Both the position numbers and the translations under genes were made by a program. The notes beneath the pieces were generated by a model. It was not told where the DNA came from. It did no database searches and was given only the letters and a program-made list of their open reading frames with translations. A stretch of DNA of 8,211 nucleotides from Alphaproteobacteria bacterium (GTDB lineage Bacteria > Pseudomonadota > Alphaproteobacteria > Puniceispirillales > Puniceispirillaceae), in contig WTJO01000186.1 of assembly GCA_011524805.1 (NCBI GenBank), forward strand, positions 1 to 8,211, given 5' to 3'. Every line of letters begins with the position of its first letter. The first letter of the stretch is position 1. Positions 1-7,372 of the stretch are shown here, one piece after another.

Positions 1-2824
1 ACTCCTGACCATATCTGACTTCGGGTTTTGCATTCTGTCCCTGATTATCCTGAGGGCTGAAATCTGGCTTTGACTGACCATCTTCAGGCTGCGCCTTTTC
101 GATATTTACACGCAAATCATACCATGCAGCCTGACCTGTAATCGGATCAGAATTTGACCAGCGCAAGCCATCATCACTACCGGGCAGCAATTCATGAATC
201 AGATGATTTAGCAAAAAGCCCTTTGTTGATTCTGGTGCATCTGTTGATAGTGCCCATGCACCTTTTCGTTTGCCAATCGCATTCCATGTCCACATGGTCT
301 GTGCATTAACCGCATCAGTGCGCTTCATCTGCACCTTTATCCTGCCATGATGGGACGAAACCCAGACCCAGTCATCATCTACCAGCCCCAACTGATCGCA
401 AATAGGCCCCGGCACATATAGCGGATTAGAGGTATGTATCTGGCGCAACCACGCATTTTGAGAGCCCCAGCTATGATACATCGCTGCAGGGCGCTGTGTT
501 ATAGCATGATAGGGATAGGCTGTCTCATCTGCCAGCAGATCGCCTTCAAACGGAGCATACCAGTTTGGCAGAGGGTCAAAACAGTCAATAATCCGCTGAC
601 GCAGATGGTCTGGCGGCTGGATATCGCCATGGCCTTTTGCGGCAAGCTGGAATTTGGCAAGCGGTTCTAGCCAAAGCTGGAAGGTAACAGGCTGCGGGCT
701 GTCAAAAAATCCCATTTCAACTGCCCAGTCCTGATAGGCTTGATTGGCATGCTTATAGAATTTGGCATCTTCGGGAATTTCTTCCTTCCAGAAACCGCCA
801 TTATCAATATAGGCCTGAATCTGGTTGGGATTTGGCTCTCCCCTGCCTGATTTCGTGCCGTCAGTTCCTCTGAAGCCTGCCAGCGGGCCAATGCCCGGCT
901 TACGCTGGTGATTAATGATATAATCTGCGTAATCATCATACATAGGCGCGCCGCTCTCATCTACCATCCCGGGCAGACCTAGCTTGGCACCAATCGCCAA
1001 CAAAACGGACTGGAAACCCTTTACATCCCTGTCAGGCTCCATCACGGGCCAGCGAATTGAATCGGCTACCGCATCTGCTTCACAAATTGGCCTGTCGAGC
1101 AGGCTGATACAGTCATGACGTTCCAGATAGGTCGTGTCTGGCAAAATCAAATCGGCAAAGGCTACCATCTCGGATGAATAGGCATCAGAATAGATGATTT
1201 TGGGGATGACATAATCGCCCGTCTCTGTCTTGGCAGTCAGCATATCCATCACGCCGCGGGAATTCATCGAGGAATTCCATGACATATTGGCCATATACAT
1301 GAACAGCACATCCACAGGGTAAGGATCACCTGCAAACGCGTTTGAGATCACCATATGCATCAGACCATGGGCAGAGAAAGGCGCTTCCCAGCTATAGGCC
1401 TTGTCGATGCGAAGCGGCGTGCCATCATCATCAACCAGAAGCTGTTCAGGCTCGTGCAGATAGCCAAGTGGCGGGCCTGAAAGCGGCTTGCCAGCACCAG
1501 CTGGCTTGCCCGGAGCTGGATGTGCAGAAGATGGTTTTGGATAGGTAGGCTTGAACCTGAACCCGCCCGGACATTCAACCGAGCCAAGCAGAATCTGAAG
1601 CAGATGGATAGCACGGCAGGTCTGGAACCCGTTAGAATGGGCGGAAATACCGCGCATCGCATGCATAGATACAGGCCGGCCGATAATCTTGTCATGGGTC
1701 TCGCCCTTCATATCGGTCCATTTGCGCTTAATCACAATCTCTTCTTCAAAGGCTGTATGGGCAAGCTGGTCTGCAATTGCACGAATCTGCTCGGCAGAAA
1801 CACCTGTTTTTTCGGCCACAGTTTCAGGTGAAAAGCTGTCATCTGCATATTTTTCGGCAATAAGCTGGAATGCAGGCACAGCCTTTACCCCTTTGCCAAG
1901 ATCAAATTCGCCCTGCATGGCCGGATGTATTTGTTTGGCATTGCTGCTGACCGCCTTGCCTTTCTTTCTATCCCAGATAAGTGGCTGACCATCCTTATCG
2001 CGGGCAAACAGCCCGTCATCAGGCCCGCCATCATTCCGGATTACCAGCCACGGCGCGTTGGTGTAGCGAAGCAGATAATCAATATCTACCCTGCCTGCTG
2101 CGATCAGCTGGTGGATAAGTGACATCACAAACAGGCCGTCCGTGCCGGGCTTGATGCCAACCCATTCATCTGCAATCGCATTATATCCGGTGCGAACAGG
2201 GTTTACGGCAATGGTTTTTACATTCCGTTCTTTCAGCCGTGACAATCCCATTTTGATCGGGTTTGAATCATGATCTTCGGCCACCCCGAAAATCATGAAT
2301 AATTTGGTGCGCTCCCAGTCAGGCGAGCCAAATTCCCAGAATGCACCGCCCATGGTATAAATGCCTGCCGCCGCCATATTGACCGAGCAGAAGCCGCCAT
2401 GCGCCGCAAAATTCTGGGTACCGAATTGCTGTGCCCACCATCCGGTTAGTCCCTGAGACTGATCACGCCCTGTAAAAAAGGCCAGCTTTTTAGGGTCTTT
2501 TTTATAGATAGGTGCCAGCCATGATGCAGCCATCTCCAGTGCCTCATCCCAGCTAATCGGCTCAAATTTACCTTCGCCACGCTCACCTACCCGCTTGAGG
2601 GGCTGTGACAGGCGCGAGGGGGCATAATGCTGCATAATGCCGGCACTACCCTTGGCACATAATACACCCTGATTTACCGGATGATCCTTATTCCCTTCAA
2701 TATAACGGATTTTCCCGTCTTTTAGATGAACATTGATACCGCACCGGCAGGCGCACATATAACAGGTGGTTTTGCGGATTTCATCAGATACAGAAGGTGA
2801 CGTGTCAAGGTTATGACGGCTCAT
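1..2824 (-). CDS. soeA: Molybdopterin oxidoreductase catalytic subunit, probable sulfite dehydrogenase SoeA (3' end cut by window edge)
   Basis: Translating the minus strand from an ATG at 2824 gives 941 uninterrupted codons to the window edge. The N-terminus carries a [4Fe-4S] motif, Cys21-x2-Cys24-x3-Cys28-x27-Cys56, followed by Lys58-Gly59, as in the DMSO-reductase superfamily. A stretch reading HGGFCSVN (about 142-149) puts Cys146 where the Mo-ligating residue is expected. A PDTTYLERHD segment (about residues 560-570) and a C-terminal dinucleotide-binding-like region (from about residue 775) complete the enzyme. There is no Tat signal before the first Cys, so the protein is probably cytoplasmic. 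These features and the overall wording match SoeA of SoeABC, which oxidises sulfite to sulfate and passes electrons through an iron-sulfur subunit (SoeB) and a membrane anchor (SoeC) to quinone. An AAAAGAG ribosome site lies 8 nt before the start. From remembered homologues, probably only a few residues are missing. soeB and soeC would be expected just beyond the left edge. A formate-dehydrogenase-like or polysulfide-reductase-like role is the alternative. Family sure; the SoeA name is recall-based. Confidence 0.85.
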   Translation of the reverse strand, partial: MSRHNLDTSPSVSDEIRKTTCYMCACRCGINVHLKDGKIRYIEGNKDHPVNQGVLCAKGSAGIMQHYAPSRLSQPLKRVGERGEGKFEPISWDEALEMAASWLAPIYKKDPKKLAFFTGRDQSQGLTGWWAQQFGTQNFAAHGGFCSVNMAAAGIYTMGGAFWEFGSPDWERTKLFMIFGVAEDHDSNPIKMGLSRLKERNVKTIAVNPVRTGYNAIADEWVGIKPGTDGLFVMSLIHQLIAAGRVDIDYLLRYTNAPWLVIRNDGGPDDGLFARDKDGQPLIWDRKKGKAVSSNAKQIHPAMQGEFDLGKGVKAVPAFQLIAEKYADDSFSPETVAEKTGVSAEQIRAIADQLAHTAFEEEIVIKRKWTDMKGETHDKIIGRPVSMHAMRGISAHSNGFQTCRAIHLLQILLGSVECPGGFRFKPTYPKPSSAHPAPGKPAGAGKPLSGPPLGYLHEPEQLLVDDDGTPLRIDKAYSWEAPFSAHGLMHMVISNAFAGDPYPVDVLFMYMANMSWNSSMNSRGVMDMLTAKTETGDYVIPKIIYSDAYSSEMVAFADLILPDTTYLERHDCISLLDRPICEADAVADSIRWPVMEPDRDVKGFQSVLLAIGAKLGLPGMVDESGAPMYDDYADYIINHQRKPGIGPLAGFRGTDGTKSGRGEPNPNQIQAYIDNGGFWKEEIPEDAKFYKHANQAYQDWAVEMGFFDSPQPVTFQLWLEPLAKFQLAAKGHGDIQPPDHLRQRIIDCFDPLPNWYAPFEGDLLADETAYPYHAITQRPAAMYHSWGSQNAWLRQIHTSNPLYVPGPICDQLGLVDDDWVWVSSHHGRIKVQMKRTDAVNAQTMWTWNAIGKRKGAWALSTDAPESTKGFLLNHLIHELLPGSDDGLRWSNSDPITGQAAWYDLRVNIEKAQPEDGQSKPDFSPQDNQGQNAKPEVRYGQE

Positions 2825-2949
2825 TGATACAACTCTTTTATTCAAACGATAATTGCTAAAAAAGACACTAGAGCCAGCCAAGGTACAAATCAAATATTGT
2901 TTGCCTCAGGCATGCACATTTTTTCACTTTTTCCGGCTATATCAATAGT
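2825..2949 (-). promoter_or_regulatory. Intergenic leader of soeA with a small palindrome
   Basis: This 125-bp AT-rich gap lies between the transporter stop and the soeA start. On the minus strand, TTGATT and TAGTGT are separated by 17 bp roughly 50 bp upstream of the ATG. They match the sigma-70 consensus only partly (4/6 and 3/6), so the promoter is a guess. The gap also holds a perfect 11-base palindrome, TGCCTCAGGCA (2902-2912), next to AT-rich sequence, which could be a regulator site. Its one-base centre makes it unsuitable as a terminator hairpin, and no U-run follows it. I see no clear intrinsic terminator for the upstream transporter gene. Confidence 0.35.
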
Positions 2950-3828
2950 TCAGCTTGATGCGTTTTTATATTCCGCGCGCAAATTGATAATATTGGCAAG
3001 CAACACAATGCCGGCACCCAGAAATACCAGCGCTTCCAGCGGTTCCTGATACATAAAATATCCAACAACGGTAATCAGGGGCAGACGCAGAAATTCAAGC
3101 GGCGTTACAACAGTAGCAGGTGCGCACTGCAAAGCAGACGTAATGCAGAAATGCGCCATAAGCCCGCATATCCCGATAATCAGCACCCAGAGAATTTCCG
3201 TGCCGCGCGGCACATCTATCTGCCCGTCATATCCGGCGCAGACAATCCCGAAAATAGCCTGAAGTACCGTAAGCCAGAACAGGATTGAGGTTGTTGATTC
3301 TGTTCTGGTCAGCAATTTGGTGCATAACGCCGCACCTGCAAATCCAACCGCACAGAGCGCGGCTGCAATCAGCGCAACATCTACCGAACTCAAATCTGGT
3401 CTGGCAACCAGCAAAATACCGAAAAATCCAAGAGAGGCCGCCATAATCCGGCTTGCAGTAAGCTGTTCTTTCAGCACAAAGGGCGCCAATATCGCAACCC
3501 ATAAGGGGGTTGAAAATTCAAAGGCAAATAGTTGTGATAGCGGGATATATAATATCGCATAAAACCAGAGATTCTGACCTGCAAAGTGAAACAAGTTCCG
3601 CACAATATGCAGGCCAAGCCGCACCCGTCTTATTTCGGTATGTGTGCCGGCCATCCGCGCTATCACCAGCACCAGTATGATGCCAAATAAAGACCGGTAG
3701 GTCATGATCTCGAATGTATCCAGCTTGGCTTCAAGCGCCCTGCCCGAGATTGCCATCAGGGTAAAGGAAATCATCGCACCAATCATAAATATGGTCGCGC
3801 GGATTGGTGGCGAAATACCTGTCATCAT
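2950..3828 (-). CDS. EamA/DMT-family inner-membrane transporter
   Basis: This 292-residue, strongly hydrophobic protein has the length and layout of the drug/metabolite transporter superfamily: about ten membrane segments in two EamA repeats, roughly residues 8-143 and 150-282. Family-typical wording includes an ARP turn closing the first repeat (about 142-144) and a polar YxxEP-like element, YQEPLEAL (about 260-267), in the second. Such proteins mostly export amino acids, purines or other small metabolites, and the substrate cannot be read from sequence. The reading frame stays open 15 codons upstream to an ATG at 3873. I chose 3828 because its ATG overlaps the TGA of the upstream LysE-type gene (ATGA), an AGGGG site sits 7 nt before it, and the resulting length suits the family. 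The overlap implies translational coupling with that gene. The next codon is also ATG (3825) and cannot be excluded. Confidence 0.88.
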   Translation of the reverse strand: MMTGISPPIRATIFMIGAMISFTLMAISGRALEAKLDTFEIMTYRSLFGIILVLVIARMAGTHTEIRRVRLGLHIVRNLFHFAGQNLWFYAILYIPLSQLFAFEFSTPLWVAILAPFVLKEQLTASRIMAASLGFFGILLVARPDLSSVDVALIAAALCAVGFAGAALCTKLLTRTESTTSILFWLTVLQAIFGIVCAGYDGQIDVPRGTEILWVLIIGICGLMAHFCITSALQCAPATVVTPLEFLRLPLITVVGYFMYQEPLEALVFLGAGIVLLANIINLRAEYKNASS

Positions 3829-4448
3829 TCCAGCGCCCCTGTATCTGAAAGATTGCTGTTCAGTAAAGACCATAAGGACAGCATCACAACACCCATAAGA
3901 CAGATTGCCATGCCCAGATTGATAATGCGGGTGGTGCGGCGAGATAATTCTAGCTGGTTCAGCTTTACCCCTGCAAACAGCCAGATAAGATGAAGCGGTA
4001 TCCAGATAGCATTCATAATCGCAAATTTGACTGCTATTTCGGCGCCAAGCGAGAGCTGTTCAATCTTGAACCCTGTAAATAGCGCGGTATTCACTGCATA
4101 GGCTTTCGGGTTGATAAATTGCAAAAACACGCCCGAGAATATCGCTGGCGGTCTGGCTGATTTAATAAAGGCGATATCTGTTCCGGCAAGTGCAATGCGA
4201 CCTGCCAGATAGACCAGATAGCCAGTAGATAGCACAATCAGCACTTCGCGCAGAATAGGCGCAGAAAACATGATGGTCGCCAGCCCTGTTACCACCGCGA
4301 TGCATACCAGATTATTGCCTGCCCACAGGCCGGTCACATAGCCCAAGCCGGAACGATAGCCAAAGGCAGAACCAACGCCTGCGGTCGACAGAACACCGGG
4401 GCCGGGCGTTATAATCAATAAAAATACAGCAAGTGCAAAGGACAGCAT
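3825..4448 (-). CDS. LysE/RhtB-family amino-acid exporter
   Basis: This 207-residue membrane protein has the usual length for LysE/RhtB exporters and about six hydrophobic segments. Two family hallmarks are visible: TPGPG at about residues 14-18 in the first membrane segment, and an NPKA turn at 113-116 (FINPKAYAVNTALF) at the start of the second half. Family members use the proton gradient to expel amino acids such as lysine, threonine, homoserine or cysteine metabolites, or related amines. Sequence alone does not give the substrate. The ATG at 4448 lacks a strong ribosome site (only a GAG-type match upstream), but it begins directly at the first membrane helix, as expected. Its stop overlaps the start of the EamA transporter, so the two form one transcription unit. 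No LysR-type regulator lies beside it in the window, although such exporters often have one. Confidence 0.9.
   Translation of the reverse strand: MLSFALAVFLLIITPGPGVLSTAGVGSAFGYRSGLGYVTGLWAGNNLVCIAVVTGLATIMFSAPILREVLIVLSTGYLVYLAGRIALAGTDIAFIKSARPPAIFSGVFLQFINPKAYAVNTALFTGFKIEQLSLGAEIAVKFAIMNAIWIPLHLIWLFAGVKLNQLELSRRTTRIINLGMAICLMGVVMLSLWSLLNSNLSDTGALE
3836..3840 (-). promoter_or_regulatory. Ribosome binding site that sets the start of the EamA transporter
   Basis: The minus strand reads AGGGG here, 7 nt before the ATG at 3828 and inside the last codons of the LysE-type gene. It supports 3828 over the longer start at 3873 for the transporter, and it fits termination-reinitiation at the ATGA overlap. 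Confidence 0.6.
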
Positions 4449-4594
4449 ATAACCGCTAATACTCTACCAGAATAAGAGAAAAGATGATGAAGACAAAGAC
4501 TAGCCCCGCTCTCTAACTTAGACAAGAGTAGATGAAATTCAACTGTAAAACATCACTGTCATCGACCAGCCGGTCACAAACTTTTTATTCCTGT
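4449..4594 (-). promoter_or_regulatory. Intergenic region upstream of the lysE–eamA pair
   Basis: This is a 146-bp gap between the GNAT gene stop and the LysE-type start, long enough to hold a promoter for the exporter pair. The best minus-strand candidate is TTGTCT and TAGTCT separated by 17 bp, beginning near 4526, which is a weak match. A short GACC/GGTC inverted repeat (4564-4575) is not followed by a U-run in either direction, so I do not call a terminator. I see no small coding sequence or RNA gene here. Confidence 0.3.
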
Positions 4595-5071
4595 CTAAGT
4601 CGTCAGGTTTTTTGAAAAATAGATACGCTGATAGCCATCTACTGTTCTATGTCCGGTTTGCTCAAAACCCAGCGTCTGATACCAGTCAATATTTCTGTGC
4701 ATCACGATATTTGTATATAGCTGATAGCTATCTGTGCGTTCTGATAGCCAGCTCTCTATCCAGCCAAGCAATGTTTTGCCAAGCCCCCTGCCCGCAACAT
4801 CAGGGTCGATGGCAATATTATCAAGCCAGTATCCATCATCTTCAGCCCGGATAATTACAGCATAGCCGACCAGCCTGTCTTCTAGGCATGCCACAAACAC
4901 ATCATCCTTTGCAATATGGGCGCTATAATCTGCCTGCATCGGTGCAGGCGGTCTGTCCATAAGCGGCAGATATTGCTGATAGGCACGCGTAGCTATTCTG
5001 GCAAGCCCCTCAGCATCAGGCAATTGTGCAGCCCGCACCAGAAACCTATCTGACGGCAGGTCGGACAGCAT
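4595..5071 (-). CDS. GNAT-family N-acetyltransferase
   Basis: This 158-residue single-domain protein has the fold signature of the GNAT superfamily. Motif A with the acetyl-CoA pyrophosphate loop is visible at about residues 84-101: DNIAIDPDVAGRGLGKTLL-like wording, with Arg95-Gly96-Leu97-Gly98 as the R/Q-x-x-G-x-G/A element. The C-terminal motif B region is the WYQTLGFEQTG stretch (130-140), followed by a final strand ending YFSKNL. GNAT enzymes move an acetyl group from acetyl-CoA to an amine of a small molecule or protein, and the substrate here is unknown. The ATG at 5071 is 3 bp after the stop (TAA) of the preceding GNAT gene, so the pair is almost certainly co-transcribed and probably translationally coupled. 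Only a weak GAG-type ribosome site precedes it. The stop codon TAG is at 4597-4595. Confidence 0.9.
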   Translation of the reverse strand: MLSDLPSDRFLVRAAQLPDAEGLARIATRAYQQYLPLMDRPPAPMQADYSAHIAKDDVFVACLEDRLVGYAVIIRAEDDGYWLDNIAIDPDVAGRGLGKTLLGWIESWLSERTDSYQLYTNIVMHRNIDWYQTLGFEQTGHRTVDGYQRIYFSKNLTT

Positions 5072-5074
5072 GGC

Positions 5075-5791
5075 TTACTCGCAAAATTCAAATGTATCAT
5101 GTTTGTATAATAGCGGCTTTGTAAGTGATGTCAGGCTGGTTTTGGGTCTGTTCTCCGCATCCAGATTGCCAGTATCAAGATATCGCTCAAAACAGCGTTT
5201 CAGCTGAGGCCATTCTGAATCTATCGCCGCAAACCACGCTGTATCCCTGTTGCGCCCTTTATAGATATTGCTTTGTCTGAACACACCTTCATAGGACAGC
5301 CCAAGACGCTGTGCGGCTTGTCGGGATTTTCTGTTCAGCGCATTGCATTTCCACTCATAACGCCGATAGCCTGCTTCAAACGCCCAGCGCATCATCAGAT
5401 ACATCGCCTCTGTGCCTAATATTGTATTCTGCATCAAAGGCGAGAAATGGATATGGCCAACCTCTATCGAGCCATGTTCAGGCGCTATTCGCAAATAGCT
5501 GGCAACCCCCACTGCGATATTGTCTGCCTGTCTTATTATCGTAAAAAACACAGGGTCTTCACACCCCTCAACTGTCTCAAGCCATGCCGTAAATGCCTGC
5601 ACATCCTCAAACGGGCCATAGGGTAGATAGGTCCAGTTCTTACCACCAATATCTGTCTGAAACGACTTAAATAGCTGGTCTGCATGGGCTGCAACCGACA
5701 CTGGCACCAGCCGGACAAACGTGCCGTCCATCTTGATGTTGCGTGGGAGGGGTGGCGGTACAAAACCGTCTAATATGATGCCAGCTTTCAT
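5075..5791 (-). CDS. RimJ/RimL-type GNAT-family acetyltransferase
   Basis: This is a 238-residue protein. The N-terminal tail, rich in Pro (about 11-16), leads into an Acetyltransf_3-like domain (about residues 25-195). A VGHIHFSPLMQNTILGTEAM segment (111-130) is the acetyl-CoA-binding loop region. ALNRKSRQAAQRLGLSYEGVF (about 151-171) is the hallmark motif of the RimJ/RimL branch. These enzymes acetylate protein N-termini, amino acids, polyamines or antibiotics, and this one's target is not evident. About 25 polar residues after Asp211 look longer than in relatives I recall. The frame also offers a TTG at 5794, directly before the ATG. I chose ATG 5791 because a GGA site lies 9 nt upstream and ATG is the stronger start. 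It follows the methyltransferase gene by 24 bp with no terminator between them, so it probably belongs to the same operon. Confidence 0.88.
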   Translation of the reverse strand: MKAGIILDGFVPPPLPRNIKMDGTFVRLVPVSVAAHADQLFKSFQTDIGGKNWTYLPYGPFEDVQAFTAWLETVEGCEDPVFFTIIRQADNIAVGVASYLRIAPEHGSIEVGHIHFSPLMQNTILGTEAMYLMMRWAFEAGYRRYEWKCNALNRKSRQAAQRLGLSYEGVFRQSNIYKGRNRDTAWFAAIDSEWPQLKRCFERYLDTGNLDAENRPKTSLTSLTKPLLYKHDTFEFCE

Positions 5792-5815
5792 CAACCAAGT
5801 TCCATCGCACAGACC

Positions 5816-7372
5816 TTATTGTTTTTCACCAAGATGGACAGGGTATTTTTCGCGTAATGTGCTATCAAGCTGATCCGAAATATGTGATGGTGGCGGGCTC
5901 GCCAGTATCTGTTCTTTGCGCGCTGTGGCCTGTTCAACCAGATTTGGCTTGCCATTTTCCTCCCATTCTTTGGGCGATGACCTGTCAGAAAGTGACGGGT
6001 AGACATATTCTGTCTGCATCAGAGAGATAGTGTGGTTATGCCCCAGATAATGACCGGGCCCATCCAGACATACATCTTGCAGCACCGAAAGATCCAGCGT
6101 TTCAGGCGTTACTTCAATCCCTCTTACACAGCGCATTGCCTGTCCAAGCATATCATTATCAATAATCAGGCTTTCATGACAAAAGCCCATCAGAGATGCA
6201 TGCATACCAGCTGATTCATAGACCATATTCAGCCCTGCCAGCCCTGCCATTACATTTGATATGCCCTTTTCATAGCCAGACTGGGCATCTGGCATTTTGG
6301 CATCTGCCATGCCTGCCGCCGAGCCGGACGGCAGCCCAAAATGATTTAGCATCTGGGCACAGGCGGCGGTAAGTAATGCCTGCTCGCCAGACCCGCCAGA
6401 CATAGCCCCGGTGCGCAAATCAGAGACAAACGGCCATGCACCAGCCACACAAGGATGCCCCGGTGACATGGCATTTACATAGACCAGACCGGCCAGCACT
6501 TCTGCAACTGCCTGAGCGACCGCCCCTGCGATAGAGGCTGGTGCCGTAGCACCTGCCTGACCAGCAGATAACAGCAACACTGGCATGCCTGCATTCACTG
6601 CCACTTCCATCACCAGACAGGATTCAGTGGCAAACCGCAAAGGCGGCACCACAAAACAGTTGCTGTTTGACACGAACGGACGCGCCCGCCATGCCGCCTC
6701 TCCGCCAGCTATATCATGCAGCATGGCGATAATATCCGGCATAAATTCAGCCTCTGTAAAGCTGGTACCAAGATGTTTGGTTGTGCCTTTCAGCGCGGCA
6801 TATACCGTGTTCAAATCCATTTCGGCAGGATCAATGATATCTCTGGCAACCATTGGCCGCTGGAAGAAATGGATATTATCCATCTGCTGGACAATACGCG
6901 CTGCATCGTAAATATCCTGAAGCGTGGATTCGCGATAATTATTTGCTGCTACATCCACCATATGCACAGCCGCGCCTGCGGTACCGAAATGCACATTCTG
7001 GCCTAAGAGATTCAAATCAAATTTCGGATCCTGGGCGTGAAGCACAAGCTCTGATGCGGCCATTTCAAGTGTTTTATCTATTACGGCACGCGGAAAGCGT
7101 ACACGCCCGTCATCGCTGTAAATCGCGCCGGCAGAACGCATATACTCAACCCCAGAGGGCGGCGCCTGAGACAGGCCTAGCTCGTCAAGAATCTGGTAGA
7201 TTGTCTGCTCAACCGCCACAACTGCCGCCGCATCAAGAGGCTGGTAGCTACCCCCCTTCATACCGGCATAAACAGGACGCCTGTCCTCTGGCAACGGCAT
7301 GCTGCGCATCTGGCGTCTTGCAAGGCGGCCACCGCTTCTGCGGCTAGGCAAAGAGGTTACACTATCTTCCAT
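5816..7372 (-). CDS. Trimethylamine methyltransferase family protein (MttB-like, non-pyrrolysine; COG5598)
   Basis: This 518-residue protein matches the MttB superfamily, whose members transfer a methyl group from a tertiary or quaternary amine to the cobalt of a small corrinoid protein. Typical stretches are an N-terminal basic RRSGGRLARRQ segment (11-21), PLPEDRRPV (27-34), HFGTAGAAVHMVDV (128-141), HFFQRPMVARDI (168-179), SAGQAGATAP (269-278), PFVSDLRTGAMSGG (314-327), YESAGMHASLMGF (385-397) and GPGHYLGH (438-445). The frame has no internal TAG, so it lacks the pyrrolysine of archaeal MttB and belongs with the homologues typified by glycine betaine methyltransferase MtgB, whose relatives act on proline betaine, carnitine or gamma-butyrobetaine. 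The substrate here is therefore open. A GGGGGTG site about 6 nt before ATG 7372 supports the start. No corrinoid protein, RamA-like activator or corrinoid:tetrahydrofolate methyltransferase gene is visible in the window. It starts a probable operon with two acetyltransferase genes and has its own promoter region downstream of the rpsI terminator. Confidence 0.92.
   Translation of the reverse strand: MEDSVTSLPSRRSGGRLARRQMRSMPLPEDRRPVYAGMKGGSYQPLDAAAVVAVEQTIYQILDELGLSQAPPSGVEYMRSAGAIYSDDGRVRFPRAVIDKTLEMAASELVLHAQDPKFDLNLLGQNVHFGTAGAAVHMVDVAANNYRESTLQDIYDAARIVQQMDNIHFFQRPMVARDIIDPAEMDLNTVYAALKGTTKHLGTSFTEAEFMPDIIAMLHDIAGGEAAWRARPFVSNSNCFVVPPLRFATESCLVMEVAVNAGMPVLLLSAGQAGATAPASIAGAVAQAVAEVLAGLVYVNAMSPGHPCVAGAWPFVSDLRTGAMSGGSGEQALLTAACAQMLNHFGLPSGSAAGMADAKMPDAQSGYEKGISNVMAGLAGLNMVYESAGMHASLMGFCHESLIIDNDMLGQAMRCVRGIEVTPETLDLSVLQDVCLDGPGHYLGHNHTISLMQTEYVYPSLSDRSSPKEWEENGKPNLVEQATARKEQILASPPPSHISDQLDSTLREKYPVHLGEKQ

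Noticed and set aside
3829..3873. Longer EamA transporter start at the ATG 3873
   Set aside because: It would add 15 non-hydrophobic residues and overlap the upstream gene by about 49 bp; the ATGA overlap and AGGGG site favour 3828.
4564..4575. GACC/GGTC hairpin as a terminator after the acetyltransferase gene
   Set aside because: The 4-bp stem is too weak and no T-run follows on the minus strand.
4516..4600. A 9-base inverted repeat, ACTTAGACA (4516-4524) and TGTCTAAGT (4592-4600), flanking the gap upstream of the LysE-type gene
   Set aside because: The arms are 67 bp apart and one overlaps the end of a coding sequence and its stop; there is no U-run or element between them, so chance is the simplest reading.
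6853..7347. A 164-codon plus-strand open frame opposite the methyltransferase gene, and other plus-strand frames at 1520-1831, 6585-6911 and 3317-3562
   Set aside because: They lie wholly antisense to well-supported genes, show no recognisable domain, and have compositions expected from reading the complementary strand of a real gene.
5816..7372. Pyrrolysine-containing trimethylamine methyltransferase (true MttB)
   Set aside because: No in-frame TAG occurs anywhere in the open frame, and no pyl genes are seen, so the pyrrolysine enzyme is excluded.
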